From Impatiens glandulifera (taxonomy: Eukaryota; Streptophyta; Magnoliopsida; Ericales; Balsaminaceae): a stretch of 64,000 bases of DNA. Shown one piece after another: positions 1-9,429 of the stretch. The notes beneath the pieces were generated by a model. That model was not told where the DNA came from, ran no database searches, and was given only the letters and a program-made list of their open reading frames with translations. The translations under genes were made by a program, and so were the position numbers. Location of the stretch: positions 43,893,771-43,957,770 of the forward strand of contig NC_061869.1 in the NCBI RefSeq assembly GCF_907164915.1. The letters are read 5' to 3'. Position 1 is the stretch's first letter. Every line of letters starts with the position of its first letter.

Positions 1-414
1 GTTAAGGACTTCGGGAAGAAAGAAGACCTCGCTCCCCATTATCAAGTCCTTCAAGACTTGGTCCAACGGTCTATCATAGGCCGAATGCCCAACCAGAACT
101 ACAGCCGGGAGGCATTCGATATTATGATAGCCATCATCCGCGAAACCGACATCAACTGGTCGTCCTATCTATTCAATAAGCTGAAACAGCTTATGACCGG
201 TAAGAGGGGAAAGATCAGCTACGCCCCTCAGATCACCCGGTTCCTCATGTCCAAACGTCGCAACCTTGGAAAAGGTGTTCCGGTTGGATCGTTCAACACC
301 ATCACTATAGACATGATCTATAAGTGTATGTGTAGGATTAAGGAACGGTCTCCTCAAAACACGATCGACAAGTGGTATGAAAGGAGGCTGGAAGGAGGAT
401 GGTTCACTAAATAA
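1..414 (+). CDS. accessory ORF A of the LTR element, C-terminal part
   Basis: This reading frame is open from the first base to TAA at 412-414 (137 residues); its start lies outside the window. It has no recognised catalytic motif. It contains the block REAFDIMIAIIRETDINWSS, then a region with QITRFLM and NLGKGVPVG. The same arrangement (AI-[VI]-R, a [IV]-[ND]-W step, a Q-I stretch, then LG-[KE]-GVP) is seen in ORF B at about 1420-1590 and, decayed, in the second element at about 12160-12300. It is therefore a paralogue of those accessory proteins, which I remember as 'putative plant transposon protein' in asterid genomes. Function unknown. The end is basic and aromatic (WYERRLEGGWFTK). Confidence 0.6.
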   Translation, partial: VKDFGKKEDLAPHYQVLQDLVQRSIIGRMPNQNYSREAFDIMIAIIRETDINWSSYLFNKLKQLMTGKRGKISYAPQITRFLMSKRRNLGKGVPVGSFNTITIDMIYKCMCRIKERSPQNTIDKWYERRLEGGWFTK

Positions 415-805
415 ACCTTTCATTTTATTCTCTTTTCCGGTTTCTGGTCATTTTGTTGTACGACCAGAACCGCTCCTATGTCCTTCTTCTCCTGCATTAA
501 TGAAATATTTTAGTTTTTCGGTTTTATCTTCATTATTTCATTCCGGTTTCTCAAACTCATACTCAAACTCAAAGTAAAGTTAACAATCTCCGGTTAACAA
601 GCTGTCAATAGAAACCGGAACTTCAGGCAAAAATGAAAAATTTGAAAAACCTTAACCGCCCATGGTTTTACCTCTCAAAAGTTACCGCCAATCGAATTTC
701 CGCTTTTACCGCCGAAAGTTACGGCAGTAACTTTTGGAGGGAAAATTGGCGCCAAAAAGACACCAAAGTGACGGTTCATCTTCAAAACTGCTTGGAACCG
801 CCAGC
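415..805 (+). other. spacer and likely promoter region between accessory ORFs A and B
   Basis: There is no long ORF here. The stretch holds CCGG-rich words (tttccggtttc, gaaccggaa) and a run of short similar phrases built on TTACCGCC and AAAGTTACGGCAG at about 650-735. These may be part of an upstream promoter because a TATA box follows directly. Nothing else is recognised. Confidence 0.5.
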
Positions 806-813
806 TATATAAA
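806..813 (+). promoter_or_regulatory. TATA box of accessory ORF B
   Basis: TATATAAA lies 122 bp upstream of the ATG at 928, followed by a pyrimidine-rich leader (tttctctctc). The second accessory-ORF element has TATAAAA at 11567, 126 bp before its ATG, so the spacing is conserved between two diverged elements. This supports a dedicated promoter for the accessory gene. Confidence 0.65.
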
Positions 814-927
814 CTCAAATCAGCCCATTCAACACATGTGCTTTCTCTCTCTAAAAATTTCCAGAACTTCAAAAGATCTCCTCTCTCCGATCATCATCAA
901 TCTTCATCTTCCTCTCTCAAAACTACA

Positions 928-2493
928 ATGGATCTAGGCAAAGCCCCGTTTCAATGGATGTTGCAGGTAGATTTTGCAGACATCGATGAGCACGCTGATG
1001 ATAAAAACAAGGCCGTTCTTCAACTTCTTCGAGATTCTGGGTTAGAGAAGTTTCTCTCTGGTCCGTTCACCATCTACCCGGCGGCGGTGACGGAGTTCTT
1101 AGCGACGGCGACACTGTTGAAAAGAAAAGTATCGGCTACGGTCAACGGGAAGGCGGTTCTTATAACTGAAGAAATTTTTGCGGAGGCCCTCGTTCTGCCT
1201 AACACAGGTTCGGACCTAAAATTCGACCTAACCGACGCAGAATCAAATGCTGCCCGGTTGGTTGTATCCCTTTCAGGTCAGGATCTGGTGCTCCACAACA
1301 GCCGGAAAATCAAGCTGAAACCGGAATACAAATGGTTGGTAACCGTCATCTCCAAATCGCTCCAAGGAAGGGGAGGTAATTTTGATAACCTCACAAAATT
1401 TAAGCTGAGAATGCTGTTAGCCATCGTCCGCAACGATAAGGTGGACTGGGGTTACGTGTTATACGAAGAATTCTGTCAAATGATAATCAAGAAAGACGGC
1501 CGGGTGCAGGCCTATGCTATGCAAATCGTCAAGATTCTTGAGTTCCTCAATGTGGAACTGGGTGAAGGCGTACCGCTTCCAATCGCCAACATTCTTGACT
1601 CGGAGTCAGTGGCAGAAAAACCGGAGAAGACAATAAAGCCTAAAACTTCAAAAACCAAATCATCTAAGGGAGCCAGTTCATCGGTTCCAGCTGAAGAAGA
1701 AAAACGACAAAAGAAGCCGTCCAGAAAAGCGGTTGAGGCAGAAGCTCAACCAGAACCGAAAAGGAGGAAGAAGGTATCAGCGAAGAAGAGCGCAAAGAAA
1801 CCGGCGGAGTCCGAGAAAACGCTTTCCTCGGACAATCCACCGGAAAGAACCGCAGATGTCTTCCAGCCCATCCCAATCAACACCGTTGTCCCAACTCCCA
1901 TCCCATCCGATTCTCCAAAGCAAACCGAATCTTCGGGGAGCGAGGAGAATAAGTCAAATTCTAAGGAGGAAGCAGAAGGAAACATTCAATCTGCAACCTC
2001 CAAGTCACCAAGCAAGCAAGCCGATGAAGTATTAGCCGAAGTGGGCTTGAATACTTCAGAAGCCATTCAGAATGTGGTCCAGGAGATCACAAGAGAAACC
2101 GAAGAAGACGACGTTTCTAGTCGTCGGAAGCCAGAAAATCAGGATGAAATACCTGATCCAACAGAAGCTCAACCGGTCGATGAGACGACCAAGTCAACAG
2201 AAACTGCACCTCCGACTCAGGAGGAAAACATTGAAGAACGGGAACCTTCCGGTTCCGCAGGAGGCAAGACAGCTCCAGAAGGTCCCCCTCGAGTAGACAA
2301 AGGCAAAGGGATTCTTGTTGAAGAAATAACTGAAACCGGAACGGGCACATTGCAGATCGACCCTCAGACTGAAGCCACAACCGAAGAAGAATATCCATAC
2401 ACCTTAGAGCAAGAAAATGAGCTGTTTGATGAATTTATTCAAGATATGAATAAAGGTGCAAGTGAAGCCTGGCTCCATATATCCGGTGGGTGA
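928..2493 (+). CDS. accessory ORF B of the LTR element, first part
   Basis: An ATG at 928 (MDLGKAPFQW) is preferred over the upstream in-frame ATG at 838, which would add 30 residues encoded by the Ser-rich leader. The first 220 or so residues look folded: LQVDFADID, then SGLEKFL, VTEFLATATLLKRKV, ITEEIFAEALVLP, and KVDWGYVLYEEF with LGEGVPLP. The second element has the same framework (LQIDFDSIS, SGLKKFL). From about residue 225 the protein is Lys/Glu/Pro/Ser-rich and probably disordered, with a nuclear-localisation-like patch PKRRKKVSAKKSAKK near residue 280. The frame closes with TGA at 2491-2493, overlapping the continuing frame below, so the two parts were probably one protein. Biochemical role unknown; it may be an env-position accessory protein like those of Sireviruses. 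Confidence 0.7.
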   Translation: MDLGKAPFQWMLQVDFADIDEHADDKNKAVLQLLRDSGLEKFLSGPFTIYPAAVTEFLATATLLKRKVSATVNGKAVLITEEIFAEALVLPNTGSDLKFDLTDAESNAARLVVSLSGQDLVLHNSRKIKLKPEYKWLVTVISKSLQGRGGNFDNLTKFKLRMLLAIVRNDKVDWGYVLYEEFCQMIIKKDGRVQAYAMQIVKILEFLNVELGEGVPLPIANILDSESVAEKPEKTIKPKTSKTKSSKGASSSVPAEEEKRQKKPSRKAVEAEAQPEPKRRKKVSAKKSAKKPAESEKTLSSDNPPERTADVFQPIPINTVVPTPIPSDSPKQTESSGSEENKSNSKEEAEGNIQSATSKSPSKQADEVLAEVGLNTSEAIQNVVQEITRETEEDDVSSRRKPENQDEIPDPTEAQPVDETTKSTETAPPTQEENIEEREPSGSAGGKTAPEGPPRVDKGKGILVEEITETGTGTLQIDPQTEATTEEEYPYTLEQENELFDEFIQDMNKGASEAWLHISGG

Positions 2494-3770
2494 AGCTCCG
2501 AAGCGAGACCAAATTATCCGACATGCTTCCAGGTTTCAGTGGAAACAGGCAGTGGGACGCACTCGTCCAGCTAGAAGAAAGGGCACTCGAGTTAGCTAAC
2601 ACCCAATTGATCCAACCGGCGTTTTCTAAAGCTCCGGTAATTCTTGAAAATGTGCGGTTACAGGCAGTTGAGAATGCCTTTCAAGAAATCCAAGGAAAGA
2701 CTCTAGAACCGATTGAAATGAAAATGGCAGAACGATTCCTTGAGGTACGAGAACGGCTTGTGCGAAGCTTCGAACGCCTTGACAAGAAATGGTGGGATAC
2801 TTGCCAACGACAATTCAACAATCCTGAGCTATTTCAGAGTAAGCCTTTCTTTATAACTGGTGAATCATCCGGCGCCTCTGAAAATCTGGAACAAGAAAAC
2901 GCTCAACCGGTAAAAGCCCTGGACATAGATCAGATCAAACAAGCAGTGGTAGAAACAGTTGACTCATGTCTTGGGAACTTTAAAGCTATAACCGAAGAAA
3001 GAATCTCAGCGGCTGAAGACAAAGTGGTAAGCTCTCTACAAACCATGATGGATACGACAATGCAAACAACTGTGAAAGCCATGGTTGCCGAATCCGTCAA
3101 CGCCGCAACCGCTCCACTTTTGGACATGCTGCAAGCAATGGCAATCCAGATCAGTGAAATGTCAAAGGCTCAAGTCGGCTCAACCCAAACTCAAATCGAA
3201 AAAGATGCTGAAACCGCACGGAAGCTGCAAGAAGAAGAAATTGAAAGAGAACGGCTACAGAAGGAACTTGAAGATAAGGATCATGAGCTTGCCCAACAAT
3301 GTAATGAAGAGGAGCAGGCTAACGCTCAGGAACCGGCACAGGGTCAATCGTCTCATTCCATGAGCACAAGGAACAAGAACAAGAAGAAACGGAGTGCCCT
3401 TAAAAACGTGATGAAGCGGGCAGAATTGAAGACAGCCGAACCGGTTGCGTTGAATGCGGAACCACTGGATGAGGAAGAAGAAGAAGATCTGGAGGAACTC
3501 AACAGACGGAAAAGAAGGACAACCAGAGAATCCACCGCAACTCCAAGCTGCAGACCTTTGACTGTTCCACCACGTCCACCGCCAAAACCAGTCTGCGCCA
3601 ACTTCAATCTCAAGAAACAGGTCATCGGTCATTCAAGTGTATGGGCCGGTGTGCTGATCGATGCTGACAGACGTGCCAGAGAGCACAGAGCACGAATAGA
3701 AGAAGCAAAAAGACGTCTGGACAAAGAGCTGGAAAAGGAGCAAGACAAGGGGGGATCATCCAAGCCTTAA
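2490..3770 (+). CDS. accessory ORF B, C-terminal part in the -1 frame
   Basis: This open frame continues ORF B after a one-base shift in a G-rich stretch (ggtgggtga, 2485-2493). No ATG is needed if the two parts are joined; GTG at 2490 is simply the first codon of the overlap. Residues 1-140 contain a Trp-containing helical region (RLVRSFERLDKKWWDTCQRQ). After that come long amphipathic segments rich in Ala, Met and Gln, a Glu/Lys/Arg coiled-coil candidate (ETARKLQEEEIERERLQKEL), an acidic run EEEEEDLEEL followed by RKRR, and a last charged helix (RARIEEAKRRLDKELEKEQ) before TAA at 3768-3770. No enzyme motif is visible. The shift could be a decayed single-base deletion or a programmed -1 frameshift. 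I cannot separate these from sequence alone. Confidence 0.65.
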   Translation: MKLRSETKLSDMLPGFSGNRQWDALVQLEERALELANTQLIQPAFSKAPVILENVRLQAVENAFQEIQGKTLEPIEMKMAERFLEVRERLVRSFERLDKKWWDTCQRQFNNPELFQSKPFFITGESSGASENLEQENAQPVKALDIDQIKQAVVETVDSCLGNFKAITEERISAAEDKVVSSLQTMMDTTMQTTVKAMVAESVNAATAPLLDMLQAMAIQISEMSKAQVGSTQTQIEKDAETARKLQEEEIERERLQKELEDKDHELAQQCNEEEQANAQEPAQGQSSHSMSTRNKNKKKRSALKNVMKRAELKTAEPVALNAEPLDEEEEEDLEELNRRKRRTTRESTATPSCRPLTVPPRPPPKPVCANFNLKKQVIGHSSVWAGVLIDADRRAREHRARIEEAKRRLDKELEKEQDKGGSSKP

Positions 3771-3943
3771 ACTCTATTCCCATAATTATTTTGAACAATT
3801 ATGTTTTTGCTGTGTTTCAGAACTTGGTTATTTTTGATAACTTTTTATGTTTTTTAAAACATACTCTCTACGTTTTTCAAACATACAATTTCACATATTC
3901 AAAACATACATCAAACTCATGTTTTTCAAACACGTTTCTCTCA

Positions 3944-4250
3944 AAATTAAGTAAGTTAATTTTCTTAAAACCGGCCATACATTACAATTTTTGAATATTT
4001 ATTCTAAATAATCAAAAAGGGAGAAATTGATAGAAAAATTAAGTAAGTTAATTTTCTTAAAACCGGCCATACATTACAATTTTTGAATATTTATTCTAAA
4101 TAATCAAAAAGGGAGAAATTGATAGAAAAATTAAGTAAGTTAATTTTCTTAAAACCGGCCATACATTACAATTTTTGAATATTTATTCTAAATAATCAAA
4201 AAGGGAGAAATTGATAGAAAAATTAAGTAGATTAATTTTTGGAACCGGCC
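3944..4250 (+). repeat. 92-bp tandem repeat containing polypurine tract and LTR start
   Basis: The phrase GTAAGTTAAT recurs at 3951, 4043 and 4135, with a diverged form at 4227, so the period is exactly 92 bp. Each unit holds the polypurine tract (aaaaagggagaaat) followed by TGATAGAAAAATTAAG, the presumed LTR start. The first three units are nearly identical, which indicates recent duplication; the last diverges after ATTAAGTA. Confidence 0.9.
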
Positions 4251-5465
4251 AGACAAACTAAACAGAAGTTAAACTTCATGTGCAGGTACTAAACAAAACA
4301 GAACCGGAAATCTGGTGTCAAGAACTAGTTGCTACAACTTCAAAGAAACCGGCTTCAAGTGATCAAGCCGAAGGATCACAGGAACCGGCATTTCTATCTC
4401 AAGCAACCGGTTAACGAAAAACAAAAGATTACACTCCGACCAGATCATAATGCACAAGACACAGAAACCGGAAAGTACAGATCAAGAGTCAGAAGATTCA
4501 AATCTCAAGAGTGACGTACTATGACGGAAGAAACGTGTATCGAAAGAATAAAAGAAGATCGGATCCGATCAGAAGCATGGGAGGAAAGCAATGATGCCTT
4601 GGTGATCCGATGCTGACGACCGGAAGCGAATGTTCAACACGTGTATCAATCTGAAAACCGGCTATGTCATCATCTGCTCAGAGTCACCTGCATGAATGCC
4701 AGGTGTTGAGGAAATTGAAGTGTGCAAGCAATCCTTCTGCAAACAGGCGTGATGACGATCAACCAATCCAGAAGAGAGAGAAGAAAGTAGCCGTTAGCTA
4801 TTTTCAGCTATAAAAGGAAGATGGATCGTCTTCATTAAATGCCAGTTCTGCAAGTGACGGATTACAGAAAACAAATTCATAAAGCATTAAATTCTAGAGA
4901 GATAAAGTCTTATATTCTAAAATCGGTTTGCCTAAAACCGGAAGTCATTTGTGTGATATTGTGTTGAGTTGTTGTATTACATCAAAGTGTGAGTTTGGTG
5001 TAACCGGCGAGTAGCGAAGTTGGGCTCGACCGGAAGTGTAAATTGTAACTCTAAAGAGTTAGTGGAGATCCTTCTCATAACCTGAGAAGAAGGGGTGACG
5101 TAGGAGGGTTTGCTCCGAACATCCATAAACAAATTCCCTTGTCTTGTGTTCTTTCATTTCGCTTTCATTTTCCGCTGTCTTACCGTAAACCGCAAACCAA
5201 TCATACTTCCAAAACCGGTCACTCACTCTCGTTAAACATCCTCCTTCTTAAACATCATCTAAAGTCGCAAACGTTGCTTCAACCTGAAATAGACACTTCC
5301 GCCCTTGAACACCGGTTCAAGAGTCTGTGACAGGTTGTGCAGTGCTGAGAAAGGTTTTAGTCTCTAACCGGACTATCACCAAGTTGTGTGTTGTTGTAAG
5401 CGGCCACCCTTACTAAAAACCGGAAAATCAACCCCGGTCCTCCAAGGGCGTCCCCGATCCTAACA
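4212..5465 (+). repeat. 3' LTR of the first accessory-ORF element
   Basis: The start is taken at the last TGATAG after a polypurine tract (4212), but 4120 or 4028 are possible because of the 92-bp repeat. The end is CCTAACA at 5465, directly before copia coding sequence. A TATAAAAGG box is at 4809. The U3-like part is full of the word AACCGG (for example near 4245, 4305, 4347, 4380 and 4405). The downstream part carries the family block around GGTGACGTAGGAG at 5093. Length about 1.25 kb. The 5' LTR is not in the window. Confidence 0.75.
4809..4817 (+). promoter_or_regulatory. TATA box within the 3' LTR
   Basis: TATAAAAGG sits mid-LTR after a region of CCGG words and before the conserved R/U5-like block. 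It is the likely core promoter for transcription of the element. No start-site evidence is available. Confidence 0.5.
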
Positions 5466-6438
5466 GATCATTGCTGCGATATCAAGAGGTTTGATAAATT
5501 GTACATTATTCTTCTTCTCTATGTTGATGACATGTTGATTGCTGGAGCAAGCTTGTATGAGATTAACAAGCTCAAGAAAGAGTTGTCTAAAAAGTTTGCA
5601 ATGAAGGATTTGGGTGCTGCTAAACAAATCATTGGGATGAGAATTTTCATGGATGAAGAAGTTCTCAAGCTTTCACAAGAAGAATATGTGAAGAAAGTTC
5701 TTAGTAGGTTCAACTTGTATGATGTAAAACCAGTTACTACCCCTTTAGCTAGTCACTTCAGACTATCTAAAGATCAGTCGCCTTCAACCGAGGAGGAGAA
5801 AAATTACACGGCAACTGTTCGGTATGCCTCTGCCATTGATTGTATTATGTATGCGATGGTTTTCACAAGACCAGACATAGCACATTCAGTGGGAGTTGTT
5901 AGCAGATTCATGAGCAACCCGGGTAAACAACATTGGGAAGCAGTAAAGTGGATACTACGATACTTAAGAGGAAGTACGGGTCTCGTTTTGTGTTTTCGAA
6001 AGTCTAATATGGGTTTAGAAGGATATGTTGATGCTGACAATGGTGGTGATGTTGATAGTAGGAAGAGCACAACAGGGTACATTTATACTCTAGGAGGTAC
6101 TGCAATCAGTTGGGTTTCAAAATTGCAGAAGATTGTTGCTCTTTCTAGTTGTGTGGCAGAGTATGTTGCTGTGACAGAAGCTGCTAAGGAAATGATGTGG
6201 TTACAAACCTTTTTGCGAGAATTGAGACTACGAGGGAAATGTGTTGAGATGCGACAGTCAGAGTGTCATTCATTTGGCAAAGAATCTTGTTTATCATGGC
6301 AGGACGAAGCATATACAGTTTCGTTATCATTTCATCCAGTCAGCTTAAGAAGATGTAGTATTAGCTGTTGAGAAGATTCCCAGGAGTGAGAATTCAGCTG
6401 ATATATTGACGAAAGCTGTGACAAATGAGAAACTGTAG
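5466..6438 (+). pseudogene. copia reverse transcriptase C-terminus and RNase H, frameshifted
   Basis: From 5466 the frame reads DHCC-I-KRFDK and then LYVDDMLIAG, the YVDD box of copia reverse transcriptase, followed by the connection region (KPVTTPL, RPDIAHSVGVVSRFM) and RNase H (EGYVDADNGGDVDSRKS, ALSS-C-AEYVAVTEA). One frame runs to 6371, but near 6250 the true coding path shifts to another frame (HLAKNLVYHGRTKHIQFRYH). That path meets a TAA in the HFI-QSA stretch and ends at TAG 6436-6438 after KAVTNEKL. In its native element this is the C-terminus of the single gag-pol polyprotein. The N-terminal part is separated from it by the insertion at 5465/5466, so the copy is dead. Confidence 0.9.
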
Positions 6439-6533
6439 TTGTGTGCAACTTCAGTTGATCTTCTTCGTTAAGACACCGAATGGAAAGCCACTATCGATTG
6501 AGAGATGATGAACTTAGTCTCCAAGTGGGAGAT

Positions 6534-6900
6534 TGTTGAGTTATGGAGCCTACACTTATAATAAACTCTACATTGTTAATTAGAGTTTATTGGGTTTTCT
6601 TTTTGGTTTTGGGCTTAGGCCTGACCAAAGTTATTTAGGTTTATTACCTGAATGTTTACCTTATAAATATGTAATTATTAAGGGTTTACATTGTAAAGAC
6701 ATAATTTTAGACAGATAAAGTGTGAGGCAAAAATCTGTATTCATTCTTCTTCTTCAAAGTGAAATCTGGTGGTGACTGAAGTGGATGTAGCTCAATTTGA
6801 GTGAACCACTATAAATTCGTGTGTTCTCGTGTTCTTCTTTCTTGTGTTTTTTACATATTGTTTTCAAACAGGTCGGATTTGGGAGATACAAATTCTAACA
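6534..6900 (+). repeat. 3' LTR of the Tnt1-like copia fragment (367 bp)
   Basis: It begins TGTTGAGTTATGGAG right after the purine-rich ccaagtgggagat and ends GATACAAATTCTAACA. It is clearly the same LTR as those at 21361-21724 and 25212-25583 on the minus strand. Confidence 0.9.
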
Positions 6901-6985
6901 TTTGAGTCCCCGTCAGACGACAAATTCTTTGTCTGATTAAGTGTGTTGGCGGGTTATATGCTCAACCCGTTATCCTATTTTTTTT
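6901..6985 (+). mobile_element. 3' part of a SINE interrupted by the copia element
   Basis: Directly after the LTR, GAGTCCCCGTCAGACGACAA and the following text match the body of the SINE at 51811-51964 (gagtccgtcagaagacaag, then a shared tail AACCCGTTATCC/AATCCGTTGTCC and a T run). The T tail is 6978-6985. The copia element therefore landed in or next to the B box. The SINE head would be left of the copia 5' LTR, outside the window. Confidence 0.65.
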
Positions 6986-9429
6986 ATTATAAATTTTAAA
7001 GGTTTTGAATTCATAAAAATTTAATAGATAATAAATTTTAGTTTTTAGACTGAAAGTAAGCTCGATTGAACTCTTATATAGTCCCGCTTCTACCCATAAT
7101 TACCCTTTAGTTTAGGGGATAAAACTTATTATTCCAGATTTTGTGTTCCGTTATATATCACCCTCACAAAATTTGTAACAACATTTAAAACCCACATTTA
7201 AAAATATTCTAGTTTGAATTACATAAACTCAATTAAACAAAGTACCCTTAGCCAATTTTTTTTTTTAATATTGACAATTGAAGAAAAACATCCGGTTAGG
7301 TTTGTGATATGTTTCGAAATTATAATGATATATAAGGTTGGTGGAGACTTGTAAAGTTCGTAAAATAAACTAAAGTTAATGAAAACAAGGTTAAGTTTAC
7401 CTAGTCTTCAATTTTCAATAATCTTTTACTACAATTTTTACTATAAATAAACCAAATAAAAATATTAATACTTTCTACTATAATTTTTCAAATATCATCA
7501 CAACCATATATATTGAGTAAAAATTTTCATTAAAATCATCACAACCAATACATTGAGAAATCTCAAATATAAGTGAAAATACCAAAGAAAAATATGACAT
7601 CATTGTCCACATACCTAAAATGGCTTTGATGAATCACCACTAAAGTTGCTATGAATATTCATAGTGCTTGCTCTTTCTAATGGTTCAATTTTAATGACCC
7701 TCTTGTCCTTTTCATTACATTTTTTTTAATTTGGTTTTTTTAGGTTATTCATGGATTATCTAAGTAACATATAAATGTAAATCAACTCAGTTAGTGTATC
7801 ACTGTTCATAACAAAGTTCTAATTAAAAATATTATAAAATTAGTCAACATTTTTTTAGGTTAGAGATGACCAATTATTAAAATTGTATTGAGTAAATTGA
7901 TTTTATATCTTTTTATAATGGTATTATACCAACATGCACATCAATATAATTGGAAATTTGGAGTAGTTGTAGGGGTATAAAGGTAAAATATAGATAGTGA
8001 GGAGGTTGTCGTTCCATATTTGAAGTGCACACAATGAGTCATCTCCATGTAGAACCTTGCTCATCTTCCCAACAAACAAAACTTATTGGTGGGGACTACG
8101 ATAAGGGACACCTGGCTCATCTTTATACAAAGTAATCCCATTTCTCTTTGTTTTATTTATTAGTAAATGATAAAGTGGTATTAATAGATTAAAAAGAGTA
8201 TAAAAAATGGATACCATGTTATGTGTAAAACTCCTTTTTCAACAACTTTTATAAAAGATATATACTTATTTTTTTAAAATGGAAATAAAGTTTCAAACTC
8301 ACAACTTTAAGTCATAAATTTTATTGAACCGACAGTTAAAAATATATTCATTAATAACTATAACATCAAGACTTTCAAAGATGAATAATTTGATTTACAA
8401 AGTCATATTATACACTACAACAGAGCAAAAATCAGAAAAATAAAGTTTTTTTTTTTTTATCAATCTTTATCGTCTATGACAACTATTGTGAATTTTGTTT
8501 GATTTATATATATTTTTAAATCTTTGTAAACAAATAATTGGATAATATTTGTTTGGTATGTTTTTATTTAGTTTGTAAATATATTTTTAACAATATAAAT
8601 TATTAACCATTAAAATCAAATTGTATATTCATTTTTATCTTAAACTCAAATTTATTTATATTTTGAATCAATTAATATAAGTTTATTACTAATATTAAAT
8701 TACTTAAATATAATTAATACTGTATGAAACAAAATGAATAAAATATTTAAATAAATAATATAATAAATTAACTATTAAATAATTTATTTTTGTAGTATTA
8801 TTTTGGAAGAATTAATCTAACCTATCATAGCCATTCGGATAAGGTTAAAAAATTCATTCTGAATTCAAAACAAATAAACCCGAAATCTCTTATTTATTCT
8901 CTTTACATGAAGTAAAGCAGAGATTGAGATAGAGTTTTTATTCCTGTGAAGAAGATGTGGAATACTCAAGCTTCTGAAATGGGACAGAACTTCCAGTTAA
9001 AACTTGTCAAGTGTGTTTTGGATTTCCTAATTATGTGCAAAATTTTGATCAAATGACTTTAATAATATGTCTAAATAGAAAAATGACCTAAGGTTGATAA
9101 TGTTGGTTAAAATAACTTTTTGGGCATGTGAAATGTCCATATTACCCGTGCATGACGTAAAAGATGTATAACTCGACACGCAAAATATGTATTTCGCGTC
9201 ACAATTCTTAATGTATTGTTCATCACGATTTTTTTTCATCACAATTTTTTTTCGTCACGATTTTTATAATGTTCGTAAAATCAGGTAAATTATTACCCAA
9301 AAAATATATATTAACAAAACTTAGTATATACCATTTCCCCCATAATATAATTAATGTTGATACATGCAGATCAAATTGTCTACAAAATATAGCCGGAAGG
9401 AATTGACAGTAGTCATCAACATGAAATCT
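6986..9429. other. AT-rich non-coding spacer
   Basis: No supported gene is visible. There are long AT-rich stretches, T and A runs, and near 9200-9260 a triple echo of TCACGATTTTTTTT/TCACAATTTTTTTT. A 34-codon frame from ATG 8955 (MWNTQASEMGQNF) has no support beyond being open. Confidence 0.5.

Larger units (their letters stand above)
1..5465 (+). mobile_element. 3' part of a copia-type LTR retrotransposon with accessory ORFs
   Basis: The window opens inside this element. In order it holds the end of accessory ORF A (to 414), a promoter-like stretch, accessory ORF B (928-3770, one frameshift), a polypurine tract caught in a 92-bp tandem repeat, and a 3' LTR ending CCTAACA at 5465. Sequence from 5466 reads in frame as copia reverse transcriptase, so the element is inserted in another copia element; the duplicated target would be GATCA, but its partner lies off the window. 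The LTR shares with the LTRs ending near 14585 and at 18089 a block around GGTGACGTAGGAG followed by AACATCCATAAAC, so the three are related. The copia assignment rests on that kinship, because the element's own pol is not in the window. Confidence 0.8.
5466..6900 (+). mobile_element. 3' fragment of a Tnt1-like Ty1/copia retrotransposon
   Basis: The sequence holds the RT C-terminal half, RNase H, a polypurine tract (ccaagtgggagat) and a 3' LTR ending at 6900. It is interrupted on its left by the accessory-ORF element. It belongs to the same family as the minus-strand element at 21361-25583: RT segments are nearly identical (FNLYD-K/A-PVTTPLASH-RLSKDQSPSTEEEK) and so are the LTRs. Its right flank is a SINE body, so it inserted into a SINE. 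Confidence 0.9.

Noticed and set aside
2117..2398. Minus-strand frames under accessory ORF B
   Set aside because: Shadows of the Glu/Lys-rich plus-strand coding sequence.
8955..9056. Short frame MWNTQASEMGQNF... (34 codons) as a possible small gene
   Set aside because: No homology, no clear promoter, and chance frames of this length are common in the spacer.
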